Positions 10,977 to 21,439 of a stretch of DNA of 64,000 nt are shown here, one piece after another. Position 1 is the stretch's first letter. Every line of letters begins with the position of its first letter. A program made the position numbers and the translations under genes. The notes under the pieces are model-generated. The model was not told the origin of the DNA, searched no databases, and was given only the letters and a program-made list of their open reading frames with translations. Source of the DNA: Bryoerythrophyllum caledonicum (Eukaryota; Streptophyta; Bryopsida; Pottiales; Pottiaceae); assembly GCA_963971425.1 (NCBI GenBank), contig OZ020518.1, positions 8,845,989 through 8,909,988 of the forward strand. Reading direction: 5' to 3'.

Positions 10977-12777
10977 TGTAGAGCCTAAATCCTAAAAATA
11001 GTTTTTTTAAAAAAAATTAAGTGTAAAAAGGGTTGTAGATATTTGGAGAATCAAATAATTAATGATTAAGTTTACATTAAATAGTTAATTAATCAAGAAG
11101 TACCTATTCATATCCAAGAGATAAGGATTAATGGAAAAAGGGTCGAACTCGCATCCTTTGGGAAGGGTGTGCCTTTACATATCTAGATATGAATAGATGT
11201 GAGGATTTAGTGGAATTAATCTTAATGGTTAATTATAGGCAAAACCGTTTTTCCAAGAGGTGTGCCTCTTGGATTTGAGTAGAATGACTAGCTTGAATTT
11301 TTAGCATTCTTTGCCATTACCATAGAAATTCCTTGGAAGAAGATTGAAGTGAGCCCTAACTTAGGTGAAAAAGCTAGTAATTGAAGAAATCTCTTATGTT
11401 GTAAGAGTATTATGTTATGTGTGAAATTATTAATATATAATTATTATTGAATTTGCATGTGTAGAGTCTTGTGTGTGACTTGAGTCATATGTATAATTAC
11501 AATAATATTTGAACTTCATAGAATAAATTTGACATTGTGTTTTGTAAATGCAATTATATGCATGAGGTATTAATTGTGAATAAATTCCTATGCATAAATG
11601 CATTAATTATTTAGATCTTCATTGTAGAAATTAGGAAATCATCCTAATTAATTATGTGACATGAAATTGTGTGTGTTGATGAATTAAATTTAATGTATTG
11701 CATATGAGTGAAGTATGAATACTTAATGTTAAAACTTCAAGAGATAAAGTTAGGGAAGATCCTAACTATGTCAAAGTGACATTGTGAATATTAATGTAAT
11801 AATTCTAAGTGTATGTAAGGCATTTAGAAATTAATTTGGAGTAAGAAACTTAATGCATTAATGTCAGGAATGCATAAGTAATTGATGTAAGACTTAAGTT
11901 CAAGTATAGAAACTTAAGTATTAAGACATAAGACGGGAGTCTTGTGCATATGTAAATAACAAAACTTAAGTCTACAGTGAGGAAGGACTTAAGTATGAAT
12001 AACAGGACTTAAGTCCGAGGGTTAGGACTTAAGTCTAGAGTGATAGGGCTTAAGTCTAGAGTGAGAAAGAACTTAAGTATTAACGATAGGGCTTAAATCT
12101 GAGTGTTAGGACTTAAGTCTACAGTGAGGGAAAACTTAAGTCTGAGTTACAGAACTTAAGTCATGCAAGTGTAAGAATGAAGATACTCTTTTTGCATTTA
12201 AGTGTTAAGGACTAATAGATAGGTTAGACTTAAGTCCGGACTTAGAGTAGAAATATTTAAAGGCTTAATCTAACTTGTATGTTGTTCGAGTCTAACACTT
12301 GTGATAAGTACGTGAGTACGTGAGTACGTGAACCGTGGGATGTACGTGAGAAGTGGAGCGAATTGCACGAGGTAAGTTCGTGAATTCTAAATGGAATTAA
12401 TTAAGGAATCAACCATGAGTGCAATGGATAGTATCCAAGACCCGAAGATGGCAAAAGTATAGGAAACTAACAAACGTGCATATTCATAGTTAACTCAAGA
12501 GCAAGGCTCTTTAGAAGAGCAAGGCTCTACCTAAGCACTTAAATCCTTGGGATTAATACCTTAAGAGTCGGATGTTAAGTTTGATGTGTTTTAAGGCTAA
12601 ATTCCCTAAAAATGAGTGCATAAACTTAAGTGATTCAATAGAAAGATAGCTTTCGGCCTACAATTAAAGACAAATTACTTAACGGTTGACGCTAGACCAT
12701 CCCGGGAAGAATTTAGAATCATGGAGAGACTCGTGTGAGTCTTGGATGTTTTGTGAAAATGAATTTTCAGGATTACA
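10977..12777 (+). repeat. 5' LTR of the OTA gypsy element
   Basis: 1801 bp, AT-rich, starting TG and ending CA. The 3' copy differs by roughly a dozen substitutions and lacks no segment; it carries one extra unit of about 20 bp in the CTTAAG array. That low divergence by eye (under 1 percent) implies a recent insertion. Internal features are the ACTTAAGT-rich array (about 11895-12170), three tandem TACGTGAG units at 12308-12331, and an AGAGCAAGGCTCT pair near 12490-12530. Confidence 0.9.
11895..12245 (+). repeat. CTTAAGTC palindromic repeat array inside the LTR
   Basis: Fifteen or so copies of (G/A)ACTTAAGTC, a palindromic core, are spaced about 20 to 30 bp apart with related spacers such as TACAGTGAGG and TAGAGTGA. 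The 3' LTR holds the same array plus one additional unit. Arrays of this kind in U3 often bind transcription factors, but no known plant motif is assigned here. Confidence 0.6.
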
Positions 12778-12783
12778 TTTTTT

Positions 12784-12801
12784 TGGCGACCATGCTGGGG
12801 A
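12784..12801 (+). promoter_or_regulatory. Primer binding site of the OTA gypsy element
   Basis: TGGCGACCATGCTGGGGA, 6 nt after the LTR end, is close to the TGGCGCCGTTGCCGGGGA site used by many plant Ogre/Tat/Athila elements (tRNA 3'-end complement). The surrounding bases can also fold: TGGCG and CCAT pair with ATGG and CGCCA at 12802-12813. Confidence 0.7.
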
Positions 12802-13000
12802 TGGTACCGCCAAGTATTAAGTAATTTTTGATTGAAGAAAGTTGTCATTAATTAACTTAAATACTTAAGTATTACTGTGAATTAAAGCGTATTAATGAAC
12901 AAGGAGGTTCATTATACAAAACACAAAAATTAAAGGTTTGATCCAAAGTGAATTGGACATACCTAGTGTGAGAATCCATGGGAGGAAAAGTTAGGAGAAC

Positions 13001-14290
13001 ATGTCTTTTCCATGGGAAATTAATGAACAAAGTCTAAGTGACTTTTTCAAGGGACCATATTTATTTAGCGCCTTATATCGTGTTTATAGAGGTGCGTATT
13101 ATGGTCAAGGTTTTCAATTTTATGGAGCACACCCAAAAATTAATAGAAACTTTAAAGAAAAGTTTGAACAATTACCGATAGAAATTTAAAAAATAATTTA
13201 AAATAAAGTGTGGGATAAAGGTGAAGGATTTAATGAAGTAATTGTCAAGAAAAAGACATTGTATTTGAAATACCAACTATAATTTCTTTTTGCTCAATAC
13301 GGTAGATTAAAACTTCAATCCCAACCTTTAATTTCTAAAGGTATTGGAGCTTGGAACGGATTTAAGTTTGATAAGGAAACTTGTATCTTTATTTATAGTA
13401 AAACTTTACTTCCAAACTAAGGTATTTTTTCCAGATTTCTTGTCCAAAGACCCGGAACTTCCCGTAACTATAGCTTTTGGTTTATTATGTCTTTAATCAA
13501 TGAATTTTGAAAATGAAACATCTAAGGACTTAAGAACTAGGTTGAAAATATTGTTAATAATCTATGAAAAAATAAAGTATAATGAATTAAAATTATTTAA
13601 CCTTTTGGAGAAGGAGATAGAAAAAATTAAGGAAAATAATAAAAATTCAAAAAAGAAGATTGATATCATTAATGGTCTTTTACGGAAATTTAAATATCCA
13701 AGGGAATTAATTATTGAACCTTTACCATTAATGATTAAAATAGAAAATTTTACCCTAACAACTTGGTATCATTACCAAATTCTTTATGGAACAACCATGG
13801 GAGAGTCCTCTGAGTAGAAGATCTAGACTAATAAGACGTATAATATCCAAAATTCAACGTTATTAAACTCTTGCACCTAATGATAGGAAAGAATTAAAAA
13901 TACTTGAGGACGGAATAGACGGATTACTTGGAGAATTAAGTCATTGGGTGAGTGCTGACGAGATGGGAGAGCTGTTGACTATCTTAAGTTATCCTAGGCA
14001 TGTCCATGAAGATGTTAAGGGAATGAATCTTTCAGAGGAGGCTATTTATCTTTGCTAAAATTAAAATTCTAAAAAAATTAAAATTCTAAAAAAATTAAAA
14101 TTAAAAATAAAAATAAAAATAAAGATATAGATAAAAACTCTATGGGGATTACTAATGTCAGGAAAAGACAAAGAGAAAAGAGAAAAACAATAAATTGAGA
14201 GAGCTCAACGTTATAAGAAAAGGACAGAGAAAAAACAGCCATCCATAGTGTTAGGAATACACAATCCTACCTTTAACACTGCCACAACTC
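13001..14290 (+). pseudogene. gag: OTA gypsy gag, N-terminal part, broken
   Basis: Open blocks lie in different frames: 13001-13189 (starting MSFPWEINEQSLSDFFKGP), 13500-13817 (Lys/Glu/Asn-rich helices), and a basic segment running to 14290. The last block, after a TAA at 14191, is in the same phase as the gag frame that resumes at 25626: ...TFNTATT at the left edge and ACT-CTT-TCT at the right edge join without a shift once one copy of ACTC is removed. This shows the methyltransferase gypsy landed inside this gag. No domain was recognised in the N-terminal part itself. Confidence 0.55.
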
Positions 14291-14661
14291 TGTCAGGTTC
14301 GACGCGTTGGAGGGTTTGTGGAGGTTGGTTTACGCGTTGTAAACCAACTAGGAGGTTAAATGGCCCAAGGAAACCCTAGATGCTAGCTTTAGTTGTTAAT
14401 TAGAGTTAGTATTAGTGTTCTTTGACTTTTAGGGCCTTGGTGGTGTCTTTTGACACCTCATTTGGGACTTGGAGTCCAAATGACCTCCACGTGTAGTGTG
14501 GGGAGACTCATCTTTCTCAAGTTGAGTCTCCCACGTGATGGAGTGAGAGAGTGCGTGCTTGCGTGCACTTCTTAAACTTCATTGTTATTATGCGACCATT
14601 CTTTAAGAATGGCATTGGCTTGACTATATGTAGTTTATGAGTATTTTCTACTTGTTTATTA
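14291..14661 (+). repeat. Terminal repeat A1 of the methyltransferase gypsy
   Basis: 371 bp, present again at 25023-25393 (A2) with a single difference noticed (AAACC versus AAATC near 14343). It begins TGTCAGG directly after the ACTC target site. After 14661 the sequence diverges at once from what follows A2, so the left end lacks the B segment that completes the right-hand repeat. Confidence 0.9.
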
Positions 14662-16736
14662 CTTGAGAAAGATCATCACTAAGATATGAGTGTATTCCTA
14701 GTGATTTAGTGACACTTAAAACCTTCAAAATCTTGTGTTTGAGGTGTTTTTGAGCAATGTTTTAGTGCTGAAATTTTGTTGCAAAACCTCAAGTGTGCTT
14801 AGCTAGTTGGATGAGGATCATTAGATAAGATAAGAAGGGTGAGGTGGAGGATTACCTTTGCTAATATTTGTGGATGAAAGTGCGTTGACTTTACGTACTT
14901 CATCCATTGTTTGGTCACGAGTAGTCTGCCTCAGATCCGTTTGGGAGGAGAGAGACGTCGCTGGACGCGGGGTCTGTGCGATGGCGTCGGAGTCTGTGTG
15001 CATGGTGACGTGAGGAAAGGGCGCGTGTGGTATGGGGCGCTGGACTGTGAAGTGCGAGGTCGGGAGCTAGAGGTTGGAGCGAGGAAGTTGACTGCAGGCG
15101 GGCGATGACGAGGTTGGTGGAGGTGACGATAAGCGTGCCCACCTCGAGCGTCCTGTTCTTGTGAAAATGCGCGCTGCTGGGTACCACGGCCTTCGAGAGC
15201 AAGTACTTGGAACTGAGCGTGATGCCGGCCTTACCCCACATCGGGATCAGATTCTCCTCAAATGCCAGCTTGTATGCCCACCCCGCCCAGTATAGCAGCT
15301 ACGTACGGAGGTGACACGGTGGTTTGTGTCTTCCGGTGTGCGTTCTGTGCAGGTGATCTGTTTATGGGTACCGAGTGATATGAGTACCAGGGTCAGAGTA
15401 TGGATTCAGATCTGGACTGTGGCGCAACTTTTTGAGTGTAGCGTGGTTGTACATTGTGCGCGTAAGCGGGGAGTTGGGACGAGGTCTAGGTACCGAGTAA
15501 TGTGAGAGCTACGGGGTTGGTGGTTTCTGTGAGTACAGGCAGATAGGGCTCACTTCGGCGCAGACAGAGCGGTGTGTAAGTAGAGCGGTACAGACATGGC
15601 GGCATTGACAGGTTTTCGGTGAACCACACCCGTACCAGGTCGCTGCTATCCTACCCGACTACTGCTTATATCCGGTTCTCGATACCCGATCTTCTTATTG
15701 GTACCCGGTATTTGATTTATACCCGGTTTGAGAGATTGATACCCGGGACAAGGTTCGTATCCGGGTCTGTGGGTTGATATCCGACGTACAGGTTCATATC
15801 CGAGGTACAAGTTAATACCCGAGGTACAGGTTGATACTCGTGTAGAGAATGGTACCCGCATATGTTTGATTGATACCCTCCTATAGTTGATATCCGCCTG
15901 GTTATTGATACCCGCTTGCTCCAGCTTATACCCGGTGCTGCGGAGACCTGGTCTTTGTGCTGGTACCCGGCTTGCGAGATTCTACCCGGACCAGTGATTG
16001 ATACCCTTGCATTATGTGAGACCCTGTTCTTTGTTAGTACCCCGATCACCTTACTGAAACCCGATTAGCTATTCCATACCCGGTTCTGTAGTTTATACCC
16101 GGGGCAGAGTTTATACCCTGGACAGGGTTTATATCCGGGGCGGATTGATACCCGGGCATACGGTTTCCTTCCCAGCATTAGTTATGATACCCGGTTCTTG
16201 TGCTTCTACCTAGTTCGTGTATTGATGCCATGGTCAGCTGTTGATATCTATACCCGAGTCAGAGGTTGATATCCCTTATAGAGTATGATATCCGAGATGT
16301 CGGGTTGATGACCGGCAGTCGGGTTGATAACCTGTAGTGTGGGTTGATAACCCGGAGTGGGACTGATAACTGATAGGGTGGGTGATATCCACATGGTAGT
16401 AGATACCTATATTTGTGCACGTTTTCTAGTTCTGCTATCGGTACGATTGCTACTTCTCGTCTCTCGTAGCTTCTTCTCGTAAACGGAAAACGTGATATTA
16501 CATCATACGGTATTTGGTTCGCACGATACCCGCACTGGGACTACTTGTGGCTGCCATACTCGTATGAAGTCAGGAAGAACTTGCATGTGAGGTCATGAGA
16601 GGATGAAGGTTTATTATGAGGGGTGATTGCATACACAGCACCTGGTAGGGGGCAAAGTGGACGCTTGGAAGCTTACGGGGACTCTGTTAATATGGTTTGA
16701 GAATTTCAAGGATATTTGGCACTCTAATTATGGACC
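14662..16736 (+). other. 2.1-kb leader of the methyltransferase gypsy
   Basis: This lies between A1 and the first coding frame. It starts AT-rich, becomes GC-rich from about 14940 to 15620, then enters the TACCCG minisatellite. No conserved protein was recognised, and the frames in the minisatellite are repeat artefacts. A canonical primer site was not found; TGGTAGGGGGC at about 16640 follows a CACC rather than a clear LTR end. I see no other feature. Confidence 0.45.
15640..16400 (+). repeat. GTTGATACCCGG minisatellite in the leader
   Basis: Some 25 or more degenerate units of about 20 to 35 bp share a TGATA(C/T)CCG core, often followed by GGNNCAGG and preceded by GGTT. Spacing and sequence drift, so it is an old or rapidly evolving array. 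A similar ATTATACCCGGTTCC occurs at about 46986 in the leader of an unrelated gag-only element. Confidence 0.7.
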
Positions 16737-17378
16737 ATGGAGGGAAGAGGTAAGTCCAAGAAACCCGGGAGGACTAGTGGGCCGAAGGTGGAAATTGATG
16801 GTGAGGTGTTGGACACCTTGATCGATTGTTTGCAGAGCCTACGAGTGAAAGGTTCTCCAGCCACAGCAAGTGGTAGCCACGGGGACTTTGAACTTTCTCC
16901 CATAGCAAAATCTCGCTCGGGGCCTCAGAGTTTGCACAAACCAGGCACGAAGGTGTTGAGTGCAGAATCAGTGAAGTATTGGACTTCACTAGGTGGGGTC
17001 CAGAAGATTCGTTCACTTCGGACAAAGGAGGGAATTCTAGCACCGCTGTGCCGTGCTCGTGGGCAAGTGGGGGTTGAAGACTTAGTGATTGGAGGTAAGG
17101 CCGTGGTTCTACGGAATTCCGGATCCAGATATAGTGTAGAGGTCGAGGACTTCTCTTCAGGAATCCAGTTACCCACCTTCTCCCTCATTTTCACCGAGTT
17201 CGAGAGCGAAGGATTTTTATTCCACACTACCTGGCAGTGGGAGGTTAATACGTGGCAAGAGCGTGCCTCGAGTGTGTGGGATACTCTTACGTTAGAGTTA
17301 TTGGACTGGGAAGTCACACCTACGATCTATGCTCCACAGATGAGAGGGACCCATGAAGCCTGGCAGTTGTTTGAGTAG
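16737..17378 (+). CDS. Leader ORF of the methyltransferase gypsy, function unknown
   Basis: 213 codons, ATG at 16737, TAG at 17376. The N-terminus is basic (MEGRGKSKKPGRTSG). A middle part (QKIRSLRTKEGILAPLCRA) is followed by predicted beta-rich segments, and the C-terminus is Trp-rich (TTWQWEVNTWQERASSVW and LLDWEVTP). No zinc knuckle, protease or other known motif was recognised. It ends 86 bp before the gag frame and is in a different phase. It could be a matrix-like N-terminal gag part, a separate accessory protein, or gag displaced by a frameshift. It is intact, unlike most frames here. Confidence 0.6.
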   Translation: MEGRGKSKKPGRTSGPKVEIDGEVLDTLIDCLQSLRVKGSPATASGSHGDFELSPIAKSRSGPQSLHKPGTKVLSAESVKYWTSLGGVQKIRSLRTKEGILAPLCRARGQVGVEDLVIGGKAVVLRNSGSRYSVEVEDFSSGIQLPTFSLIFTEFESEGFLFHTTWQWEVNTWQERASSVWDTLTLELLDWEVTPTIYAPQMRGTHEAWQLFE

Positions 17379-17464
17379 ATCACGAAACTAGCAATCTGGA
17401 GAACTGGAAGGGTCCCGGGTTTACGCGTAGAAACACCCCCTTCTCAGTAGATGTTAGTGAGAGA

Positions 17465-19021
17465 GTGTTGTCTGAAATTCGTGGTCAATCAAAAGAGTCT
17501 GAGGACTGCGTTTTGCCTGTGGTAAAAGAGGAACAATTTCTAGAAGGCCCACAGGCGGGTGTTCAGGTCCCAGTGTTACCCACAAAACCTTACCAATCAT
17601 ATTTTGATTGGGAGGAAATGGCTTCACCATATGGAGGTGGAGAAAGAGGGGTACGAAGATTTTCAGGTGCCACGGGCACCATCGAAGTCGATGACTTCAA
17701 GAGGGAGTTCACCATGTGGTGTGAACTCCAGAAGTCACGTAACCCCAACTTCAATTCGTATATGGTGTGGAGAGCCTTGTTTGGGTGTCTGGAAGGAGCG
17801 CCACTGGCGGACTACGGAGAGTTCGAGGCAGCTCATTTCACCGAAATCATGGCCTGGAGGGACTTCTACGCACCGAACTACGTGGACGTGTTCGGTGGAG
17901 CACCGAGGGTGACACCCCCACTCTTGTCCAAGGGGAAGATGGAGGAAGGCACGAGCTCAACGGAGGATGTGGAGCAGCCAGAGGCACTGGTAAATCATCC
18001 ACCTCCATTCAATCCCACCGTGGGATTTTTCGTGCAACTCCATAGAAACTACCAAGGACAGAGGGCGGATAAGATGAAGGCCCCGCGTTCCTTCACAGGT
18101 GGAGGTGACGAGTCTCTGAGAGAGGCTCATGCGAGATTAAGGAGACTAATCTCAGCTACTCACGGAGTTACAGAACAACAGGCAGTGCAACATTGGTACA
18201 GTATCCTGAATAAGGAGTTGAAGACCTTGGTTCGCAATGAGGCGTTGCGATTGGGAGTACCCACGACACTACGGTTTGTTTTTGAGACTTCAGAGCGGAT
18301 TGAGATAAACTTACTGGAAGAGAAGGCAGCCATGGGTTTTTTCAAACGTGAAGAGAAGGTCCCAGAGAAGGTTAACGTGGCCAAGGTGGCCATTCCTTCG
18401 TATACTGCAGAGTTTGGTGCCTTTTGCTTCAAATGTGGGAAGCCAGGACACCAGAGGAAGGATTGGAAGGAAGGTAAGACTTCCACACCTCAGACTGGAG
18501 GTTTTTGCTCGGGTTGTGGTGCCAAGGGGCATGCAGAGGCCAGCTGCTGGAAGCTTCATCCAGAGTTGAAGCCAACGGGGAGCAAGGGAGCTAAAGGAGG
18601 CAAGAACAAGGAGTCCAAGACCACTGGAGGGGAGAAGAAGAGTTGGAAGGCCAAATTTGCCGAGTTGGAGGCCAAGATGGAAGCTATGAGTGCCAATACC
18701 AATGTAGTAGGTAGCAAGCCTCAGGTTACTCCCAGTTTTCATGCTGGGGGCGGGTTTAGCTCCGTAGATGATGAATTTGGAGACTTTATGTTGAGTGGTA
18801 TGGCACTTGCCATCAGGGATGGCACACAGGAGGCCTATGCCCTTACACGGAGTCATACTCCAAGTTCTAAGGATGTTCCACGTGGAGCTAGTCCAACTCT
18901 GGATCCCCACCATAGAAAGGATAATCGACAAGCCAGGTTGCCTCAATCCTTCACGTTAGAAGAGATGGTACCGACGTCATCCATGGTACCTCCACCACGA
19001 CTAGTGGCAACCCCCACATAA
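17465..19021 (+). CDS. gag: gag of the methyltransferase gypsy
   Basis: 518 codons up to TAA 19019-19021; the start is uncertain (GTG at 17465 opens the frame; the first ATG is near 17618). The capsid-like core includes FKREFTMWCELQKSRNPN, then NHPPPFNPTVGFFVQLHRNY, then RSFTGGGDESLREAHARLRR and VQHWYSILNKELKTLVR. Two CCHC knuckles follow: CFKCGKPGHQRKDW, whose last Cys is Trp, and the intact CSGCGAKGHAEASC. A Lys-rich tail follows. The frame continues without shift into protease after the TAA, so the stop interrupts a single polyprotein; CAA-to-TAA is the simplest explanation. Confidence 0.8.
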   Translation: MLSEIRGQSKESEDCVLPVVKEEQFLEGPQAGVQVPVLPTKPYQSYFDWEEMASPYGGGERGVRRFSGATGTIEVDDFKREFTMWCELQKSRNPNFNSYMVWRALFGCLEGAPLADYGEFEAAHFTEIMAWRDFYAPNYVDVFGGAPRVTPPLLSKGKMEEGTSSTEDVEQPEALVNHPPPFNPTVGFFVQLHRNYQGQRADKMKAPRSFTGGGDESLREAHARLRRLISATHGVTEQQAVQHWYSILNKELKTLVRNEALRLGVPTTLRFVFETSERIEINLLEEKAAMGFFKREEKVPEKVNVAKVAIPSYTAEFGAFCFKCGKPGHQRKDWKEGKTSTPQTGGFCSGCGAKGHAEASCWKLHPELKPTGSKGAKGGKNKESKTTGGEKKSWKAKFAELEAKMEAMSANTNVVGSKPQVTPSFHAGGGFSSVDDEFGDFMLSGMALAIRDGTQEAYALTRSHTPSSKDVPRGASPTLDPHHRKDNRQARLPQSFTLEEMVPTSSMVPPPRLVATPT

Positions 19022-19066
19022 GCCTTACCACGAGCTGGAGGACTCACAGGAGGTTCGGAAGCACTT

Positions 19067-21019
19067 ATGGAGGCAACTACTTCCATGTGGAAAGCCTCGT
19101 TATTTTCTGCTAAGATGTTGTCACAGGATGGCTTCAGTGTGGCAGAAGTTTTCAAGAATGTAGCCTCAATGTGTGAGTTGGACAACTCCACGGGCGTTAA
19201 TGTGTTGAAGACAGAGATAATCCAGGCAGAGAAGAGCCAGAGTGACAACGTGGAGGGGCTGCTTTCAGCAGCCATGCGTGTGAAGACAATGGCCGCTAGA
19301 CCTGCGATTGAGAGATCATCCATTATCCATGGTGTGGTAGTGGTTGATAATTCCCAAGGTATTTTCCAACTCGTTGGGCCTAAGGGGAAGATATTTGTAC
19401 GTCGACGTGTGCTTCTGGATTCAGGAGCTCAACCTTTGATGCTGGTAGCGTCAACTATGGAAGGGTTGGGATTAACTGGGGATACTTTAGAGAAGTGTCC
19501 CTGGACCATTAGCACATTCATGGGGGGTACAGAGCAAGCCACAGGGATCACAAGGGCTGAGTTGGTGTTACAACTCAACCAAAGCGATGTGGCAGATGCC
19601 AGTTCTATGAAGGTGAAGGCAATCGTTACGGAGGCCAAGTCGTATGATGTCTTGGTGGGCTCGGCGGTGCTATACCCTATGGGATTCACCTTGGATTTCT
19701 GGGAGGAGTCAGCAAACTATAGACCAGGATGGCAAGTAGGAGATGGGCGGAAGGCTCAGCTGCCAGGTCGATTTGTTCGAGTTCTTACTGGTAACTTAGC
19801 TGACCTGTTTGCCTTCTCAGGATGTAGGAACATGAAACCTTCATGGTTTCAGGCAGGTTTTGAGGATCCTTCTATGGTTGACCACATTTCAGAGAAGGTG
19901 GATGCCTACATGGGCAACACGAGTAGTGGAGAGGAAGAAGGATATAGACCTGGGATTGAGGCGGCATGGAGTAACACCACACAGTTGAGGAAGGCCGCGG
20001 AGTTAGCAGTGGAAGAAGCATGGCAACAATCATTGCTACCACAGATGCAACAGGCGACTGGGCTTAATCAAGACATGGGGCCTCCGTTAGACACTGCTAC
20101 CATCCATTGGAAAGCACCAATGGATGGTATCGTATTATTGGAGCTCTTTGGAGGAATTGGCACAGGCCTGGTAGCTGTTTTACAAGCCGGGATCAAGGTT
20201 AAGCGCTACATTTACGTGGATGTGGATGAAGCAGCAAGACATGTGGCCAAACGTCACACAAAGAGACTGAGGACTCAATTTCCAGAATTGTTGGCCACTA
20301 GTGCCATCAAAACCTCTTTCTCTACTCTTGCGGGTGATATTTCTTTGTTGTCAGATGATGACATTCACCGTGTGGGTCATGTGGACCTTGTCATTGCAGG
20401 ATGGCCTTGCCAAGGCATGTCTATGGCAGGCAATCAGAATGGGTTACATGATTCACATTCTTCCAGGTTCTTTGACATGATTCGAGTGATTCGAGTGCTT
20501 CAGACTTCTCAGAGGCAACCGCCTGGTTATATTGTGGAGAACGTGCCCGTGGTGAGTAGTTCGAGGTCCAGGACACTCGAGAGTATGCATAGGATCCATC
20601 AGACTCTGGGATTGCCAGTGTTAATTGATGCGGCTGCAGTAGGGTCCAGGGCACATAGACCACGCTTGTGGTGGACAAACCTGGCACCAGCAGAGTTGCT
20701 ACAGTCCGCGGTGGGTCGTCTTAAACGTCCAGATGTGTATGTGAGTAACATTTTGGATCCTCACAGGACACCACGGCGCGTGTATCACGATGACCAGGCA
20801 CCATTAGCGGTGGTTAACCGCAAGGGGGAACCACGTAGGGCCTTGCCCACGTTGGATAGCTTTGCACGGTCTTATGCCTTCAAGGATAATGGACCTGGAC
20901 TTGTATGGGATTCATTGTCCCAGGAAATGGTGGAGCCCAATGCAAATGAACGAGAGAGAGCCATGGGGTTTCCCACAGGCACCACCGATGTGCCTATGGA
21001 TTTGAATTGCTTGACTTAG
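19067..21019 (+). CDS. Protease and DNMT3-type cytosine-5 methyltransferase
   Basis: 650 codons in the gag frame. The aspartic protease is marked by LLDSGAQPLML (DSGA at residues 118-121). Methyltransferase motifs appear in the standard, unpermuted order: motif I LFGGIGTG (360-367), motif IV GWPCQGMSMAG with the catalytic Cys at 448, motif VI ENVP (491-494), motif VIII GSRAHRPRLWW (526-536), and ERERAMGFPTGTTDV (630-644). The blocks DLVIAGWPC, PVLIDAAAVGSRAHR and MGFP..TTDV match the animal and moss DNMT3 pattern; plant DRM enzymes have a permuted order. A target-recognition region between motifs VIII and X is present. TAG at 21017-21019 falls near the C-terminal end of the domain. It is predicted to methylate cytosine in DNA; specificity is unknown. 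Confidence 0.9.
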   Translation: MEATTSMWKASLFSAKMLSQDGFSVAEVFKNVASMCELDNSTGVNVLKTEIIQAEKSQSDNVEGLLSAAMRVKTMAARPAIERSSIIHGVVVVDNSQGIFQLVGPKGKIFVRRRVLLDSGAQPLMLVASTMEGLGLTGDTLEKCPWTISTFMGGTEQATGITRAELVLQLNQSDVADASSMKVKAIVTEAKSYDVLVGSAVLYPMGFTLDFWEESANYRPGWQVGDGRKAQLPGRFVRVLTGNLADLFAFSGCRNMKPSWFQAGFEDPSMVDHISEKVDAYMGNTSSGEEEGYRPGIEAAWSNTTQLRKAAELAVEEAWQQSLLPQMQQATGLNQDMGPPLDTATIHWKAPMDGIVLLELFGGIGTGLVAVLQAGIKVKRYIYVDVDEAARHVAKRHTKRLRTQFPELLATSAIKTSFSTLAGDISLLSDDDIHRVGHVDLVIAGWPCQGMSMAGNQNGLHDSHSSRFFDMIRVIRVLQTSQRQPPGYIVENVPVVSSSRSRTLESMHRIHQTLGLPVLIDAAAVGSRAHRPRLWWTNLAPAELLQSAVGRLKRPDVYVSNILDPHRTPRRVYHDDQAPLAVVNRKGEPRRALPTLDSFARSYAFKDNGPGLVWDSLSQEMVEPNANERERAMGFPTGTTDVPMDLNCLT

Positions 21020-21031
21020 ATTGTTTCATTA

Positions 21032-21430
21032 GTGGTTACAGAACAGAAGCGGTTAGCTTCTAGTTTGACTAGTTACATGGGTTATTATGAGTTGCGGGCG
21101 GCAGGAGAACCACTTGCCTCTGTCAGGATGACAAGCAAGGTGGTTGGGGGCGAGAGGGCCTTGGCACCTCATCCATGGAACATGTGGGATAACGCAAATA
21201 TTTTTGCGACCACCAAGACAATAGATCTTCACTATGGAGGAGAGAACTGGAGTGAAGGGAGCACATTGGCTCACCAGAGGATAGATTTGGAGGATGTTGT
21301 GGAGAAGATCTTCTTGGAAGAACAGACAGCTCTTGACATGGAAGAAATTGACAAATTGGGTCAATTGGAAGGACTTGGGAGTGTTATTGAGGAGGAAGGA
21401 GGGGAGTCTCCTTCACTGGGGATTCAATAG
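21032..21430 (+). CDS. Polyprotein linker after the methyltransferase
   Basis: This open stretch in the same phase as the methyltransferase frame lies between TAG 21017-21019 and TAG 21428-21430. Its first 25 residues (EQKRLASSLTSYMGYYELRA) probably belong to the last helix of the methyltransferase fold. The rest is an acidic linker (DLEDVVEKIFLEEQTALDMEE) with no recognised domain. The second stop lies between two Gln codons (ATT CAA TAG CAA), consistent with CAG-to-TAG. A canonical polyprotein would read straight through to RT. Confidence 0.6.
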   Translation: MVTEQKRLASSLTSYMGYYELRAAGEPLASVRMTSKVVGGERALAPHPWNMWDNANIFATTKTIDLHYGGENWSEGSTLAHQRIDLEDVVEKIFLEEQTALDMEEIDKLGQLEGLGSVIEEEGGESPSLGIQ

Positions 21431-21439
21431 CAACCAAGG

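Noticed and set aside
12300-12340. TACGTGAG triplet as a CRISPR-like or microsatellite locus
   Set aside because: Only three short units inside an LTR; nothing like spacers.
15646-16049. Reverse-strand open frames rich in GYQ and ISTH repeats
   Set aside because: They are translations of the TACCCG minisatellite; the peptide repeat follows the DNA repeat with no codon-level constraint.
19067-21019. Bacterial restriction-modification methyltransferase from contamination
   Set aside because: It is in phase between retroviral protease and RT of the same polyprotein and has DNMT3-type blocks, so it belongs to the element.
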